Source of the DNA: Sorangium cellulosum
Lineage (GTDB): Bacteria > Myxococcota_A > Polyangia > Polyangiales > Polyangiaceae
Assembly: GCF_002950945.1 (NCBI RefSeq)
Contig: NZ_CP012673.1
Span: 10,802,501 to 10,866,500, forward strand
Direction of reading: 5' to 3'
DNA: 64,000 nucleotides
Positions 15,828 to 24,101 of this stretch are shown piece after piece. The position numbers and the translations under genes were made by a program. Below the pieces are notes generated by a model. That model searched no databases. It had not been told where the DNA came from and was given only the letters and a program-made list of their open reading frames with translations. Position 1 is the first letter of the stretch. Each line of letters opens with the position of its first letter.

Positions 15828-17444
15828 TCAGTTGACGGAGGTCACGATCTTCACGCCCGTCGCCGGGGTGCCGCGCTGCGTGATCTTTACGCTGAAGGTC
15901 GCGTTCTCGACCTCCTCGTCTGTCAGCGTCGACAGCGGGAAGTGCGCGATGACGTTGAGGTGCGTGCGGCAGTTCGCGCACTTGATCACGCTCCACCGGC
16001 TGAGCACCGAGTGGTGCCCCAGGGGGCGCGTCGTGGTCTGGCCGTTCGCGCCCGTGATGGTTGCGAAGGCACTCAGCACGAACGACCCCTGGAACCGCGC
16101 ACGGTCGATGCCGCTCACGGTGAGGATCTTCTTGCTGCCGCCCGCCTTCACCGCCGCCGGGACGCGCTTGGTCGGCTCCTCGAGGGAGCCCGGCCCGTAC
16201 GTGTAGCCGAGCTTCTCGATGTTCACGACATCCTCGGAGGTGAACGGCGCGTTCGTCTTCGGGTTCGTGAACGGCCTCAGCGGCGTCGTGTAATCGAGCT
16301 GCGTGCCGGGCGGAATGCCGGGCGTCGGTCCCTGGTTGTCGGTTGAGCTCGTGCCGGGATAGCCCCCGGTGCCCAAGTTGATGGGCCCCTCGAGCTTCTC
16401 GGTCTGGTTGTGCCGCTTCTGCCACAGCCAGAACATGCGATCGATGTTGCAATGGTGGAAGTAGAAGATCGGATCGAGGGCGGCCGTGTTGTTCTCGCCC
16501 ATGTCGGCGTTCGAGCCGGTGACCTGCCCGCTGTCGAGGGTTTGGCCCGGCAGGTCGAACCCGCCGACCGCGAGGTGGATGTCGTTGTGGGGCTGCTCCA
16601 GCGGCACCACCAGCTCCGTGGCCCCGCTCGCGCCATGGTTCCAGGCCGCGGCCGAGGTCGTGTTGGAGAAGACCGTGTAGTTCGGCGCCTCCAGGCACTT
16701 CTCGAACATCGTGTAGATGCCAAATCCCGAAGGATCCGGATCCGACGGCGTCGGGCCGGCGCCGTCAGGACCAGAGCCCGAGAGCCATGCCTTAATGTTG
16801 CTGTCGAGCTTCTCCGTGCACGCCGCGTGGTTCAGGTACTGGGCGTTGTGCTGCCATGTGGCCAACCGGTCCGTCGCGTTGCCGACGAGCCCCGAGAGCG
16901 GGTATCGCACCGTCTCGTAGCCCTTGGGCTTGAAGTACGGCGTCGTCTCGCCGCCGGTGTTGTCTAACCAGTAGTCGTCGGTGAGGTCGTGCGGCAGGGT
17001 AAACGAGCGCAGCGGATTGTCGATGAGCTCGCCGTCGAGCTCGAACTTCTCGGCCGTCAGGGCCCTCGGGATGCCGCCCGCGAGAGACTCCGGGCTCGTC
17101 TCGTCCCAGAACGGCAGCATCACGCCCGGTACGATGGTCTGGAGCGCCTGCTCCAGGCGGTGCAAGTACGCGCGGTGCCACGTCGGGAACAGGATGTTGC
17201 CGTGGTTGCACCACCCGCCCCAATACGCGTAGATGTCGGTTGGCGACAGCGCGTCGACCGCCTTTCGTACTTCGAAGGGCTCGCCGTGGTAGCCGCCGAT
17301 GACGAAAAATGAGTTCTGATCCCGCGGGGAGAGGGACTTGATACCCCTCCACGCCCGCATCACGTCTTCGAGGGGCTTCTTGTCGCCGCGATCGTAGGCG
17401 GCCTGGAGGTCCTGCACGGAGCGCCGGGTTCCAACGGTGGTCAT
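15828..17444 (-). CDS. tyrosinase-like type 3 copper oxidase
   Basis: A 538-aa protein. The CuA ligands lie in GGYHGEPF, WCNHGNILFPTWHRAYLHRL; the CuB ligands in EQPHNDIHLAVGG and DPIFYFHHCNIDRMFWLWQ. The Cys two residues before the CuA His (CNH) matches the Cys-His thioether found in fungal-type tyrosinases. The enzyme should hydroxylate monophenols and/or oxidise diphenols to quinones. After the catalytic domain is a beta-rich C-terminal domain (about residues 395-538), similar in placement to the C-terminal domain that shields the active site. No signal peptide is seen. It is encoded in an integron cassette with a Dabb protein and a membrane protein. Confidence 0.9.
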   Translation of the reverse strand: MTTVGTRRSVQDLQAAYDRGDKKPLEDVMRAWRGIKSLSPRDQNSFFVIGGYHGEPFEVRKAVDALSPTDIYAYWGGWCNHGNILFPTWHRAYLHRLEQALQTIVPGVMLPFWDETSPESLAGGIPRALTAEKFELDGELIDNPLRSFTLPHDLTDDYWLDNTGGETTPYFKPKGYETVRYPLSGLVGNATDRLATWQHNAQYLNHAACTEKLDSNIKAWLSGSGPDGAGPTPSDPDPSGFGIYTMFEKCLEAPNYTVFSNTTSAAAWNHGASGATELVVPLEQPHNDIHLAVGGFDLPGQTLDSGQVTGSNADMGENNTAALDPIFYFHHCNIDRMFWLWQKRHNQTEKLEGPINLGTGGYPGTSSTDNQGPTPGIPPGTQLDYTTPLRPFTNPKTNAPFTSEDVVNIEKLGYTYGPGSLEEPTKRVPAAVKAGGSKKILTVSGIDRARFQGSFVLSAFATITGANGQTTTRPLGHHSVLSRWSVIKCANCRTHLNVIAHFPLSTLTDEEVENATFSVKITQRGTPATGVKIVTSVN

Positions 17445-17507
17445 GTCGTATCCTTTCGTTCGATCGTGTCGTACGAGGGCCGGCGAGCCGACCCGTTTCG
17501 ATGTTCT

Positions 17508-18011
17508 CTATGTCGTCGCAGCAGCGCGGCGCGCGCTCCACAGCGACGCGCCGAGAAGGACGGCAGCGCCCACGTAGAGGAGGGGCGGCATGTCGAGCGC
17601 GAACTTGCCTGCGAGCAGGGCCGCCGCGCCCGCGAGCCCCAAGAGGGAAGGACGAACGTCTCCGCTCCGGCACGCGCGCAGGGCCAGCGCGCCGAGCGTG
17701 AAGGCGAGCAACGCCACGCCTATGGGCAGCCCCCAGGCGGCGCGCAGCCAGGACCCCGCGCCGAGAGAGCCGAAGACGCCGAGATAGGCCGCCACGCACA
17801 GAGGGCACTTGGGGAGTAGCACAAGCGTGACGGTGGGCAGCAGCGCGAGGAGCCGACCCGCAGCGGTGCCCTCGCTCCACACGCGAGATGCGATAGAAAC
17901 GCCTGACGATGAAAAGGGCGAGAGCGGGGCTTGCGGCGCCTGGGCGGCGCATCCGCACCCGCAGCCCGACGACGAAAGAGCCTTGATGGACGTCGAATCG
18001 ATGGTTGCCAA
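17508..18011 (-). CDS. small multi-pass membrane protein with CPLC motif
   Basis: A 167-aa protein with an N-terminal Cys cluster (SGCGCGCAAQ) and four or five hydrophobic helices starting at about residue 53. The first helix reads LLPTVTLVLLPKCPLCVAAY, and CPxC in the membrane is reminiscent of MerC/MerT-type metal transporters. Placed 63 bp upstream of the tyrosinase on the same strand, it could supply copper. That role is inference; I do not recognise a named family with certainty. Confidence 0.6.
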   Translation of the reverse strand: MATIDSTSIKALSSSGCGCGCAAQAPQAPLSPFSSSGVSIASRVWSEGTAAGRLLALLPTVTLVLLPKCPLCVAAYLGVFGSLGAGSWLRAAWGLPIGVALLAFTLGALALRACRSGDVRPSLLGLAGAAALLAGKFALDMPPLLYVGAAVLLGASLWSARRAAATT

Positions 18012-18132
18012 TGGGAGCCTCCTGTCAGTCGCGGCCCGGAATCAACCGGCGCGCCGATGCTTCTCGCCGCGCGTCCTCGGCCGCGCAGCGCTCACCCGAT
18101 CTCGCCGGTCTCCGCCGAGCGGAAGCTCGCTC

Positions 18133-18561
18133 TTACCTGCTGTCGTTGCGGACGGCGTAGAACGAAGCGACGAAGCCCGCGGGCGCGACGCCGCCGTTCC
18201 CCGAGGCGTGCGGCACGGTGCGCACGACGGAGCCCACGATGGTGGTCGTCTGCAGGGCGGCGGTGCTGTTCGGCCACACGGGCACCAACCAGCCGATATA
18301 GTCGTAGATCCACTCTTCGCCGTTGATGACGCCCTTGCCCTGAAAGCGCACCTGCGCCGGCGACCCGTAGCCGCGCGAGCCGTGCAGGACCAGCGTCCCC
18401 CAGGAGGGGTCGCCGATTGTCCCTCGCAGGAGCTCAGACGGGGCCGCATCGATCACGATTGTGCCGTAGCCGAACTCGAGAGTGCTGAACGCCGTGGCCA
18501 GGTTCGGATCGTTGAACATGCTCCGGTACGTCCACTTGCCGACGAACGGATTTTCATGCAT
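18133..18561 (-). CDS. hypothetical protein (142 aa) at the head of the tyrosinase cassette
   Basis: The product begins MHENPFVGKWTYRSMFNDPN and contains predicted beta strands (TLEFGYGTIVIDAAPSELLR, GTLVLHGSRGYGSPAQVRFQ, WIYDYIGWLVPVWPN). No signal peptide or catalytic motif is seen. The pattern resembles small beta-barrel proteins. It lies upstream of the CPLC membrane protein, same strand, within the tyrosinase cassette. Confidence 0.6.
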   Translation of the reverse strand: MHENPFVGKWTYRSMFNDPNLATAFSTLEFGYGTIVIDAAPSELLRGTIGDPSWGTLVLHGSRGYGSPAQVRFQGKGVINGEEWIYDYIGWLVPVWPNSTAALQTTTIVGSVVRTVPHASGNGGVAPAGFVASFYAVRNDSR

Positions 18562-18844
18562 GGTGTGCCCGTACTTCTCGCGTGCTCATATTGCGACGCG
18601 TTACGTTGCCTGAAAGCGCGCATGCCTGCCAGTGCCATGCCTCGTGGCCGTCCGGCGGACGTTACATCCCACTTTTGCAATCGAGCCGGACGGTATCCGC
18701 TCGCCGCGATGATTGTCAAGCGTCCCAGCGCTCGACCTCCACATTCAAAACATGCCGACCCCAGTTGCGTCGCGGATGTTGATATCGCACGCCCCATGGC
18801 CGCGTCGGAACGGTGGCCTCCACTCCCAGGCGAGAACCTCGCCC
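18562..18844. other. 5' region of the tyrosinase cassette
   Basis: The stretch lies between the attC at 18845-18930 and the first gene. No convincing frame is seen. It probably holds the cassette promoter, but I cannot point to a clear promoter sequence. Confidence 0.4.
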
Positions 18845-18930
18845 GCCGAACGCCTTGCCAATCTGCTGCGGGGCGGGCTGCCGCGCGAAGCGCGGTTGCC
18901 CGAACCGTCAGCCGCATTGGCATGTTCGGC
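18845..18930 (-). other. attC-like site (86 bp)
   Basis: On the minus strand it begins GCCGAACATGCCAATGCGGC and ends GCAGATTGGCAAGGCGTTCG. The arms ATGCCAAT and ATTGGCAA pair, as do TTCGGGC/GCCCG nearer the loop; CGCTTCGCG is at the tip. Cores GCCGAAC and GTTCGGC bound it. It follows the gene at 18988-20001. Confidence 0.82.
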
Positions 18931-18987
18931 GCCCGGTCAGGAAGAACGAATCACGCGACCGCCACCGCAGCTTGCGTTCTCCCGTCG

Positions 18988-20001
18988 TCATTTTGAAGGG
19001 CCGCGCGTCCTTCGTCGGCGCGCGGGCTGCCGCCCCGATGCCGCCCCGAGGCGCTTCTGAATCGCAGCCTGCGTTTGGCGGGGCAGCGTCGCGAGGTACT
19101 CCTCCGACAACGCACGAAGCATCGCGTCCGGCAACGCGAGCACCGCCTGCGCCTCGGTGAGCCCTGCGAGGCGCTGCTCGGGCGCGAGCCCCGCGAGGCG
19201 CTGCTCGGGCGCGTACGCCTGCAGCACCTGCTCGGGCGCGAGCCCCGCGAGGCGCTGCTCGGGCGGCAGCCGCGCAACGAGGCGTGCCAGCGCCTGCTCG
19301 AAGCTCTCGACGACCCGCTTTTCGTCCTTCATGTGCCGCTTCCTCTGCCCCGGGAGGGGGTGTCGAACCTGCTCGACATGCTCCAGGAGCGCCCAGAACA
19401 CCGCGACCTCCGCCGGGGAGAGCGCCGGGATGCCGCCGGGGTCGGCGACCATCCCAGGGGTCACAGTGTACAGCAGATGCTCGCCCTCGCGAGCGTTGGC
19501 GGCCACCGTCTCCACCACCCGCAGCGGGAAGACCCCGAGCCGCCCCTCCTGCGTGCCCGGCCCGGTCGGTGTGAGCGTGCAGCCCAGCGACCTCAGCGCC
19601 TCGGTGAAGCGCGGGGTCAGGCGGGGCGCGAGCACGCGGAGGGCGACCGCGCCGGGATCGTCGATCTCGGCAACCACGAGCGCGTACGCGAGGAGCATGC
19701 GCGCGTCGTCGCGCTCGAGCTCGTCGGTCGGCCCCTTGAAGTGCACCAGCGTGTGCTCGGCCAGCTCGCCCACCACGCTCGTGAGCAGGCGCGGCCTGGG
19801 TGGGGCTCCGCGACGGCTGCGACGGAGGATGACGATGTCGACGCGGAGCGGCTCGCGGGCGAGCTGGAACTCCGAGATGCACTGGTACCAGCCCTCGGGG
19901 AGCACGTGCTCCAGGAGCGCGACGAGCACCGGGTGCCAGGCGGTGTAGACGCGAACACGCCGCTGTCGCTGCGAGGAGCGAACCTCGCGCGTCGTCGCCA
20001 T
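18988..20001 (-). CDS. cassette protein with QRLAGLAPE tail repeats (337 aa)
   Basis: I chose the ATG at 20001 (GAAGGG seven bases upstream); the frame stays open upstream but that part crosses the attC-like site at 20164-20249. The N-terminal half (VRVYTAWHPVLVALLEHVLP, EPLRVDIVILRR, TLVHFKGPTDELERDDARML) resembles Rpn/PD-(D/E)xK-type nuclease-like proteins common in myxobacteria: strand with DIVI, then a conserved E/K-rich stretch. Residues about 245-290 are short repeats (PEQRLAGLAPEQVLQAYAPE, QRLAGLAPEQRLAGL). The C-terminus is Arg-rich. Function unknown; possibly a recombination-promoting nuclease-like or DUF4351-type protein. Confidence 0.65.
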   Translation of the reverse strand: MATTREVRSSQRQRRVRVYTAWHPVLVALLEHVLPEGWYQCISEFQLAREPLRVDIVILRRSRRGAPPRPRLLTSVVGELAEHTLVHFKGPTDELERDDARMLLAYALVVAEIDDPGAVALRVLAPRLTPRFTEALRSLGCTLTPTGPGTQEGRLGVFPLRVVETVAANAREGEHLLYTVTPGMVADPGGIPALSPAEVAVFWALLEHVEQVRHPLPGQRKRHMKDEKRVVESFEQALARLVARLPPEQRLAGLAPEQVLQAYAPEQRLAGLAPEQRLAGLTEAQAVLALPDAMLRALSEEYLATLPRQTQAAIQKRLGAASGRQPARRRRTRGPSK

Positions 20002-20163
20002 GCGGTTGCCCTTCGCCATCAGGAGCAGCGCTACCACGACCGTCGCCGGCCGGCGACCTCGTGGCGCGGCGCGGTGACATCGGCCACGACGTACTTTGCC
20101 CCGCGGCGTTCCCGCCCCGCATCGGACGTCGGGCGACAACAACCGTCGGCTACGCTCTCCGGC

Positions 20164-20249
20164 GCCGAACGACTGGCGATGAACCGCGCGGTGGGCTGGC
20201 GAGCGAAGCGAGCCTGCCCACCGCGTCGGTCTCCATCGCTGAGTTGGGC
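20164..20249 (-). other. attC-like site (86 bp)
   Basis: On the minus strand it runs from GCCCAACTCAGCGATGGAGA to CGCGGTTCATCGCCAGTCGT, then TCGGC. Arms CAGCGATGGA and TTCATCGCCAG pair; the inner GGTGGGC/GCCCACC pair; the tip is GCTTCGC. It follows the zinc-ribbon membrane protein gene. Confidence 0.8.
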
Positions 20250-20345
20250 GGCATAGAGCAAGCTTGTCGCCCTGCAAGCGCGCAGGGGCACTCTTCAGCG
20301 CCAGAAGAAGGCGCTTGTGATTTCTTCGGCCGGGTTGGGTCAAAG

Positions 20346-20612
20346 TCATGCCTCCCAGTCGATTGCGCGACATTTAGGACATTTGTATCGCCTGTTAATG
20401 AGCCATCTTACGATTTCGTCCTTGAACACAAGCATAGCGGTTCCTCCCGAGATGATGGCGATCACGATCGGAAGCGCAAAACCAGTCCCCGCGAACAGGT
20501 ATGTAACCCAAGCCCCAAACCCTCCGATGGGCATCGCGCCTCCAATGATCTTCACGAAGAGCCCCAGAGACGTCTCCTCCGAATGACCGCACCTACAGCA
20601 CCGAATTTTCAT
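20346..20612 (-). CDS. small membrane protein with two zinc-ribbon CxxC pairs
   Basis: An 88-aa protein: MKIRCCRCGHSEETSLGLFV at the N-terminus and RRYKCPKCRAIDWEA at the C-terminus. The two Cys pairs flank two hydrophobic helices (IIGGAMPIGGFGAWVTYLFA and FALPIVIAIISGGTAMLVF), so both metal-binding ends would lie on the same side of the membrane and could join into one zinc ribbon. ATG at 20612 with GGAG just upstream. Function unknown; it is a single-gene cassette. Confidence 0.7.
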   Translation of the reverse strand: MKIRCCRCGHSEETSLGLFVKIIGGAMPIGGFGAWVTYLFAGTGFALPIVIAIISGGTAMLVFKDEIVRWLINRRYKCPKCRAIDWEA

Positions 20613-20648
20613 AGCTCCGTTTCACTTACCCGTTGGGCGGCTGCGTAA

Positions 20649-20698
20649 GAAACCTTAGGCGTCGCTGGCTTCACGCACGATTGTGGCACTTTGGTTGG
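20649..20698 (-). other. possible degenerate attC-like site
   Basis: GTCCAAC is present at the right end on the minus strand, and a weakly self-complementary stretch follows the gene at 20700. The second core is not clear. Position and orientation fit, sequence only partly. Confidence 0.3.
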
Positions 20699-20699
20699 A

Positions 20700-21293
20700 C
20701 TAGGCATCACCGGACAATTCGCGGGCGACGACGACGAGTTGCTCTTCGAATTGCCTCCAGAACTGTATGGTGAGCCCATGCCGTAGAAAGTATGCCTCGC
20801 CAGCTCGCGTCTTCCCATTGCGCGTGGCGTAGACCTTCGGTGCTCCCGGGGGAGCAACAAAATAAGCGAGCGCACCCTGACCGGCGAGATAGTCTCTTAG
20901 AGGGTGGATCCAGCGCTGCGTTTCGTATTCTTTGGCGCGTCCGGGGGGTACGCTGAGATCAAGGAGCCAGCCTCTGCTGAAACAATCGAGGTGAAGAAGC
21001 GTCTTCCGGTCTTCCGCCAGAAAGCAGTCGTCACGTACCGGATGCCTCCTGTAGCAGCGGTGAAAATGCCGGTCGTTGTCTCGCATTCGGGTGTCGAACC
21101 CGACCTCGAATTTGCCCAGCTTAATCGATTCGCCCGTTGGAAGGATCAGTGGTTTCGCTGGCTCTCGGTTATTGTCGCAGACCATTTGGGTGTGCCGATT
21201 TACATAGCACAGGGCGTAGAGTCCCTGTTGTAGGTCCGTGCGGGCTCGCAGCGTGGCGAACGTAGTGACGTCGGGTATCCAGTGGAGAGCCAT
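20700..21293 (-). CDS. hypothetical cassette protein (197 aa)
   Basis: The ATG at 21293 gives MALHWIPDVTTFATLRARTD. The middle is rich in His, Arg and Cys (RDNDRHFHRCYRRHPVRDDC), then WIHPLRDYLAGQGALAYFVA. The C-terminus VYATRNGKTRAGEAYFLRHG is basic. No signal peptide, no membrane helix, no family I recognise. Base composition is lower in GC than the flanks, like the other middle cassettes. Confidence 0.65.
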   Translation of the reverse strand: MALHWIPDVTTFATLRARTDLQQGLYALCYVNRHTQMVCDNNREPAKPLILPTGESIKLGKFEVGFDTRMRDNDRHFHRCYRRHPVRDDCFLAEDRKTLLHLDCFSRGWLLDLSVPPGRAKEYETQRWIHPLRDYLAGQGALAYFVAPPGAPKVYATRNGKTRAGEAYFLRHGLTIQFWRQFEEQLVVVARELSGDA

Positions 21294-21368
21294 AGGGCAC
21301 AGAATCTTACCACGATGAGAAAATGTCAACCGTCGCGGAACGACTCCAGTACGGTTCGGTGCCAGTCC

Positions 21369-21412
21369 GCCCAACGAGGCAGTCCCCGTCGGTCTGCAAC
21401 ACGTAGTTGGAC
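21369..21412 (-). other. short attC-like site (44 bp)
   Basis: On the minus strand it starts GTCCAACTACGTGTTGCAGA and ends GGACTGCCTCGTTGGGC. Both cores match the RYYYAAC and GTTRRRY consensus. The interior is shorter and pairs less well than in the other sites, so it may be a worn or deleted attC. Confidence 0.6.
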
Positions 21413-21429
21413 GGCACGCGATAGTTGGT

Positions 21430-22605
21430 TCAGTTCGGTTGGCGAATCACGGTCGCGGCGCCATCTTTTTGAAGCTCAGCAATACTGACACCTTTCCAAT
21501 CCACATTTTTGTCAGTCATTGGAAGCGTGACGATCGACTGAAACGGCAGGTTGGGGTCAAAAATTCGACCCAGAGCCTTCTCTTTGCCGTGCGGGTCCAA
21601 AGCCGAGAACACCTCGTCCACGATCAAGAGCGTCGGGCTATGCTCTCCCATTACGGTGGCACGCACGGCCGCTAGCTCGATGAGCAACCACGCCAGAGCT
21701 CCACCACCAATCAAGTCCATAGGGTGCGCAGCAGTGCCGTTGGTGACTTTAACATTCAGATTCTGCTTCTTATCCTCTTGAACAATCTCAAAATCTGCAA
21801 TGAGCCGATTTGGCACGGTGCGAGCGTGCTCAAGAAGGGCAATGACTTCGGAGCGGTCTTCGCCAAGCGATCTTGCGATGGCTGCGACATGGTCGTCCTC
21901 GTCCGAGAACCTTGCTGGCAAGGCCCAAGAAACGCGGATCGGAAGAGGGTTGATCGGTACGGCGCGACCGTCCAATACATATGAGACTGCGCCATCGATC
22001 ATCTCGACGCTCACGTCGTGGCGTTCTGGATCAAAAAACGTTACCTGATACCGGAGCGGCCCAGGACGCCAACGCCGCAGCGACGCCCTGTTTACCTGTC
22101 CACCCAGCCACTCGCACAACGCACTCTTCCCCGATGTGTTGCTGCCCAGCAAGAGGTTGACCTTTCCGAGTACCCACTTCTGATCTGTGATCTTGATAGG
22201 CGATGCCTGAACGTTGAGCTGCTCGACCCAATGGGAACTTAGACGCATCCCGCTCATGTCTCTCAAGATGCGCGCCTCGTGCAAGCCCTTGTAGCTCTGC
22301 AACATCACTGCAGGAAAACGAGCGCCTTCGTTGGTATCAATGAGCTTCGAATGATCCTGGCAAAGCCAGATTCCGTTGCTTACATCAGCTAGTTGCGCGT
22401 TCGTCAGGCCACCATTTCCACGCGGACCACCGGGTGCCGCACTATAGATGTGCGAGGCTACCCCAATGCTAGCGAATTTGTCGGGCTGTGCTCCAGGTCC
22501 AATAGTGGAGCGGCCACAGGTCGGAAACGAGCATCTGTAGCCAGCCCTGCTGGCCAGTAAGTCTTTGGTCGGTTGGGTGAAGTTCGCTTCAGCATCACGG
22601 CTCAT
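21430..22605 (-). CDS. HNH nuclease - ABC ATPase fusion protein, candidate defence gene
   Basis: A 391-aa protein. Residues 1-110 are an HNH-like domain: YRCSFPTCGR, ASHIYSAAPGGPRGN, SNGIWLCQDHSKLIDTNEGA, a pattern seen in HNH proteins of bacterial immunity loci. Residues about 145-385 are an SMC/RecN-like ABC ATPase: Walker A LLLGSNTSGKSALC, signature-like DLIGGGALAWLLIELA, Walker B LLIVDEVFSALDPHGKE. Septu anti-phage systems combine an ATPase (PtuA) and an HNH nuclease (PtuB) as two proteins; here both activities are fused in the order nuclease-ATPase. A defensive role is inference. It is a single-gene integron cassette. Confidence 0.8.
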   Translation of the reverse strand: MSRDAEANFTQPTKDLLASRAGYRCSFPTCGRSTIGPGAQPDKFASIGVASHIYSAAPGGPRGNGGLTNAQLADVSNGIWLCQDHSKLIDTNEGARFPAVMLQSYKGLHEARILRDMSGMRLSSHWVEQLNVQASPIKITDQKWVLGKVNLLLGSNTSGKSALCEWLGGQVNRASLRRWRPGPLRYQVTFFDPERHDVSVEMIDGAVSYVLDGRAVPINPLPIRVSWALPARFSDEDDHVAAIARSLGEDRSEVIALLEHARTVPNRLIADFEIVQEDKKQNLNVKVTNGTAAHPMDLIGGGALAWLLIELAAVRATVMGEHSPTLLIVDEVFSALDPHGKEKALGRIFDPNLPFQSIVTLPMTDKNVDWKGVSIAELQKDGAATVIRQPN

Positions 22606-22695
22606 GATGTTCGGATCTCGCTGGATTGAGCTAGCCAGGGCAGACTACCGAAACGGGGCGTTCGTGTCGAGGGCTCTCGGAGTGGGCTCCGGTCC

Positions 22696-22757
22696 GTCCA
22701 ACGCCCTGGGCTTCTGCCGCCGCGCGAAGTGCGGCCGGCAGCAAGCCCTCGTTGGGC
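22696..22757 (-). other. attC-like site (62 bp)
   Basis: On the minus strand: GCCCAACGAGGGCTTGCTGC at one end, GGCAGAAGCCCAGGGCGTTG then GAC at the other. GGGCTTGCTGCC pairs with GGCAGAAGCCC with one extra base, and both cores fit the consensus. It begins a few bases after the stop of the HEPN-like gene. Confidence 0.88.
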
Positions 22758-22761
22758 CGCA

Positions 22762-23874
22762 CTACTGTTTCTTCTTCTGTTTCTTAGAAGTATTTTTTGC
22801 GCCTGCCGCCCCGGAGCTCACCTGCGATTCAGTGCTGGGCCCTGTTGAAGCCCCCTGTGGTTTGAAGAAGCTGTTTGGTTGGAGCGGCTCCACTTTTTTG
22901 AGAAGATCGCCCACTCGGCTCATGGTCTTGGCGAGATCAGAACCACCTACCGACGGCGACACAGTTGGCGAGTCAACCTGGGAAAGCCTCTCCACAGTAT
23001 GGTTCACGAGCCAAGTCACAATCTGTGTCATATACACGAGAAACAGATGAAAGTCGTCGTGTTCCTTCCCGCCCATGACGCCGACCTTGGGATGGCCCAC
23101 ATCCACAGAATTGCGAATATATGCCAAGGATGCGAACAGTTCGACAACGTCTTCACGCAAGCCCATGGCTGACAGTTGGCTCCTGAGCTTGTTTACCTCG
23201 CCTGAGTGCGGATATAGAACTTCGACGGCCTTGTGCAGATTTAAGACCCGCTCTCCGGCAAACTGCTGTGGGTGCCTGGCCGAGTACCCAAGCCATTGAG
23301 CTTGATTCAGATAGCGCTGTGCAGCAAAAACTCGGCCCGCCGAGTCTTCTGGAAGCTGCTGAAGCTTCGCCATGAAATCTGCGATAGTCTTACTCGTGTC
23401 GAGGACACTGATCACTCGCTCAAATGTGCCCTTCACTTCAACCTGAAAAAACGCAGAGCCAACATTCCCGTACAGATCGTCGATGTCCACGGGCGCCGCG
23501 AGGGAGGAAGCGAGAAACGCGGGCAGGTAGGCTGTACATACATGTACAGCTCGCAGAAGTGCCTCCTCCGAGGAGAGCCGTCCGGTGATACGGGCTATGT
23601 TGGCTTCGATCGTCATTGACATGTCGAAGAAGCTCGTCTCGGTCTTTACGGTTTGGAGGCGACCTTTGGAAGCAGCTTGGAATCCGCCATGGAACAGATT
23701 CGCCGACATCTGGACCGGGCTGCCTTGGGGATGAACCGTTAGCCGTCCGGTGAGGTCTTCCGCACCAAAGAGTTCCTTCGGGACGAGCTCAGCAACCAGC
23801 TCCACGTCATTGGGAAAGGCCGGCTTCGCTGGTCCAAACTTGATAATGCGCGGCGGAATCTGGTGAACAGGCAT
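22762..23874 (-). CDS. HEPN-like cassette protein (370 aa)
   Basis: No named family is certain. The N-terminal half is beta-rich (ELVPKELFGAEDLTGRLTVH). The second half is helical and includes VLNLHKAVEVLYPHSGEVNK and LAYIRNSVDVGHPKV. IRNSVDVGH is an R-N-x5-H arrangement like the R-x(4-6)-H motif of HEPN ribonucleases, and the layout of a beta N-domain plus C-terminal HEPN is that of ApeA-like defence proteins. The C-terminus is Lys-rich (KNTSKKQKKKQ). ATG 23874. A defence or RNase role is inference only. Confidence 0.6.
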   Translation of the reverse strand: MPVHQIPPRIIKFGPAKPAFPNDVELVAELVPKELFGAEDLTGRLTVHPQGSPVQMSANLFHGGFQAASKGRLQTVKTETSFFDMSMTIEANIARITGRLSSEEALLRAVHVCTAYLPAFLASSLAAPVDIDDLYGNVGSAFFQVEVKGTFERVISVLDTSKTIADFMAKLQQLPEDSAGRVFAAQRYLNQAQWLGYSARHPQQFAGERVLNLHKAVEVLYPHSGEVNKLRSQLSAMGLREDVVELFASLAYIRNSVDVGHPKVGVMGGKEHDDFHLFLVYMTQIVTWLVNHTVERLSQVDSPTVSPSVGGSDLAKTMSRVGDLLKKVEPLQPNSFFKPQGASTGPSTESQVSSGAAGAKNTSKKQKKKQ

Positions 23875-24039
23875 GATCTTCTGGTGGGTCGATTTTGACT
23901 GTCGTGGCCGAGAGAAGTCAAGCTCAAGATCAGGAAAAACAGCTCTCGACAGAAGCGCGAGCGGGGCGCGAGACGAGGAGGGCTAAGCTCGGCAGCGTCG
24001 GCTTCGGTTCCCTCCACAACTCGGTATGAACGCCCGCCG

Positions 24040-24101
24040 GCCCAACGGTCGGGCCATCACCCGCGGCGCGAAGCGCCGCCGGGTGCATGGCCTTGTTGGG
24101 C
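24040..24101 (-). other. attC-like site (62 bp)
   Basis: On the minus strand it starts GCCCAACAAGGCCATGCACC and ends GGTGATGGCCCGACCGTTGG then GC. GGCCATGCACC pairs with GGTGATGGCC, again with an extra base. Both cores match consensus exactly. The last codons of the M41-like gene run into the site, as is common for cassettes. Confidence 0.9.
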
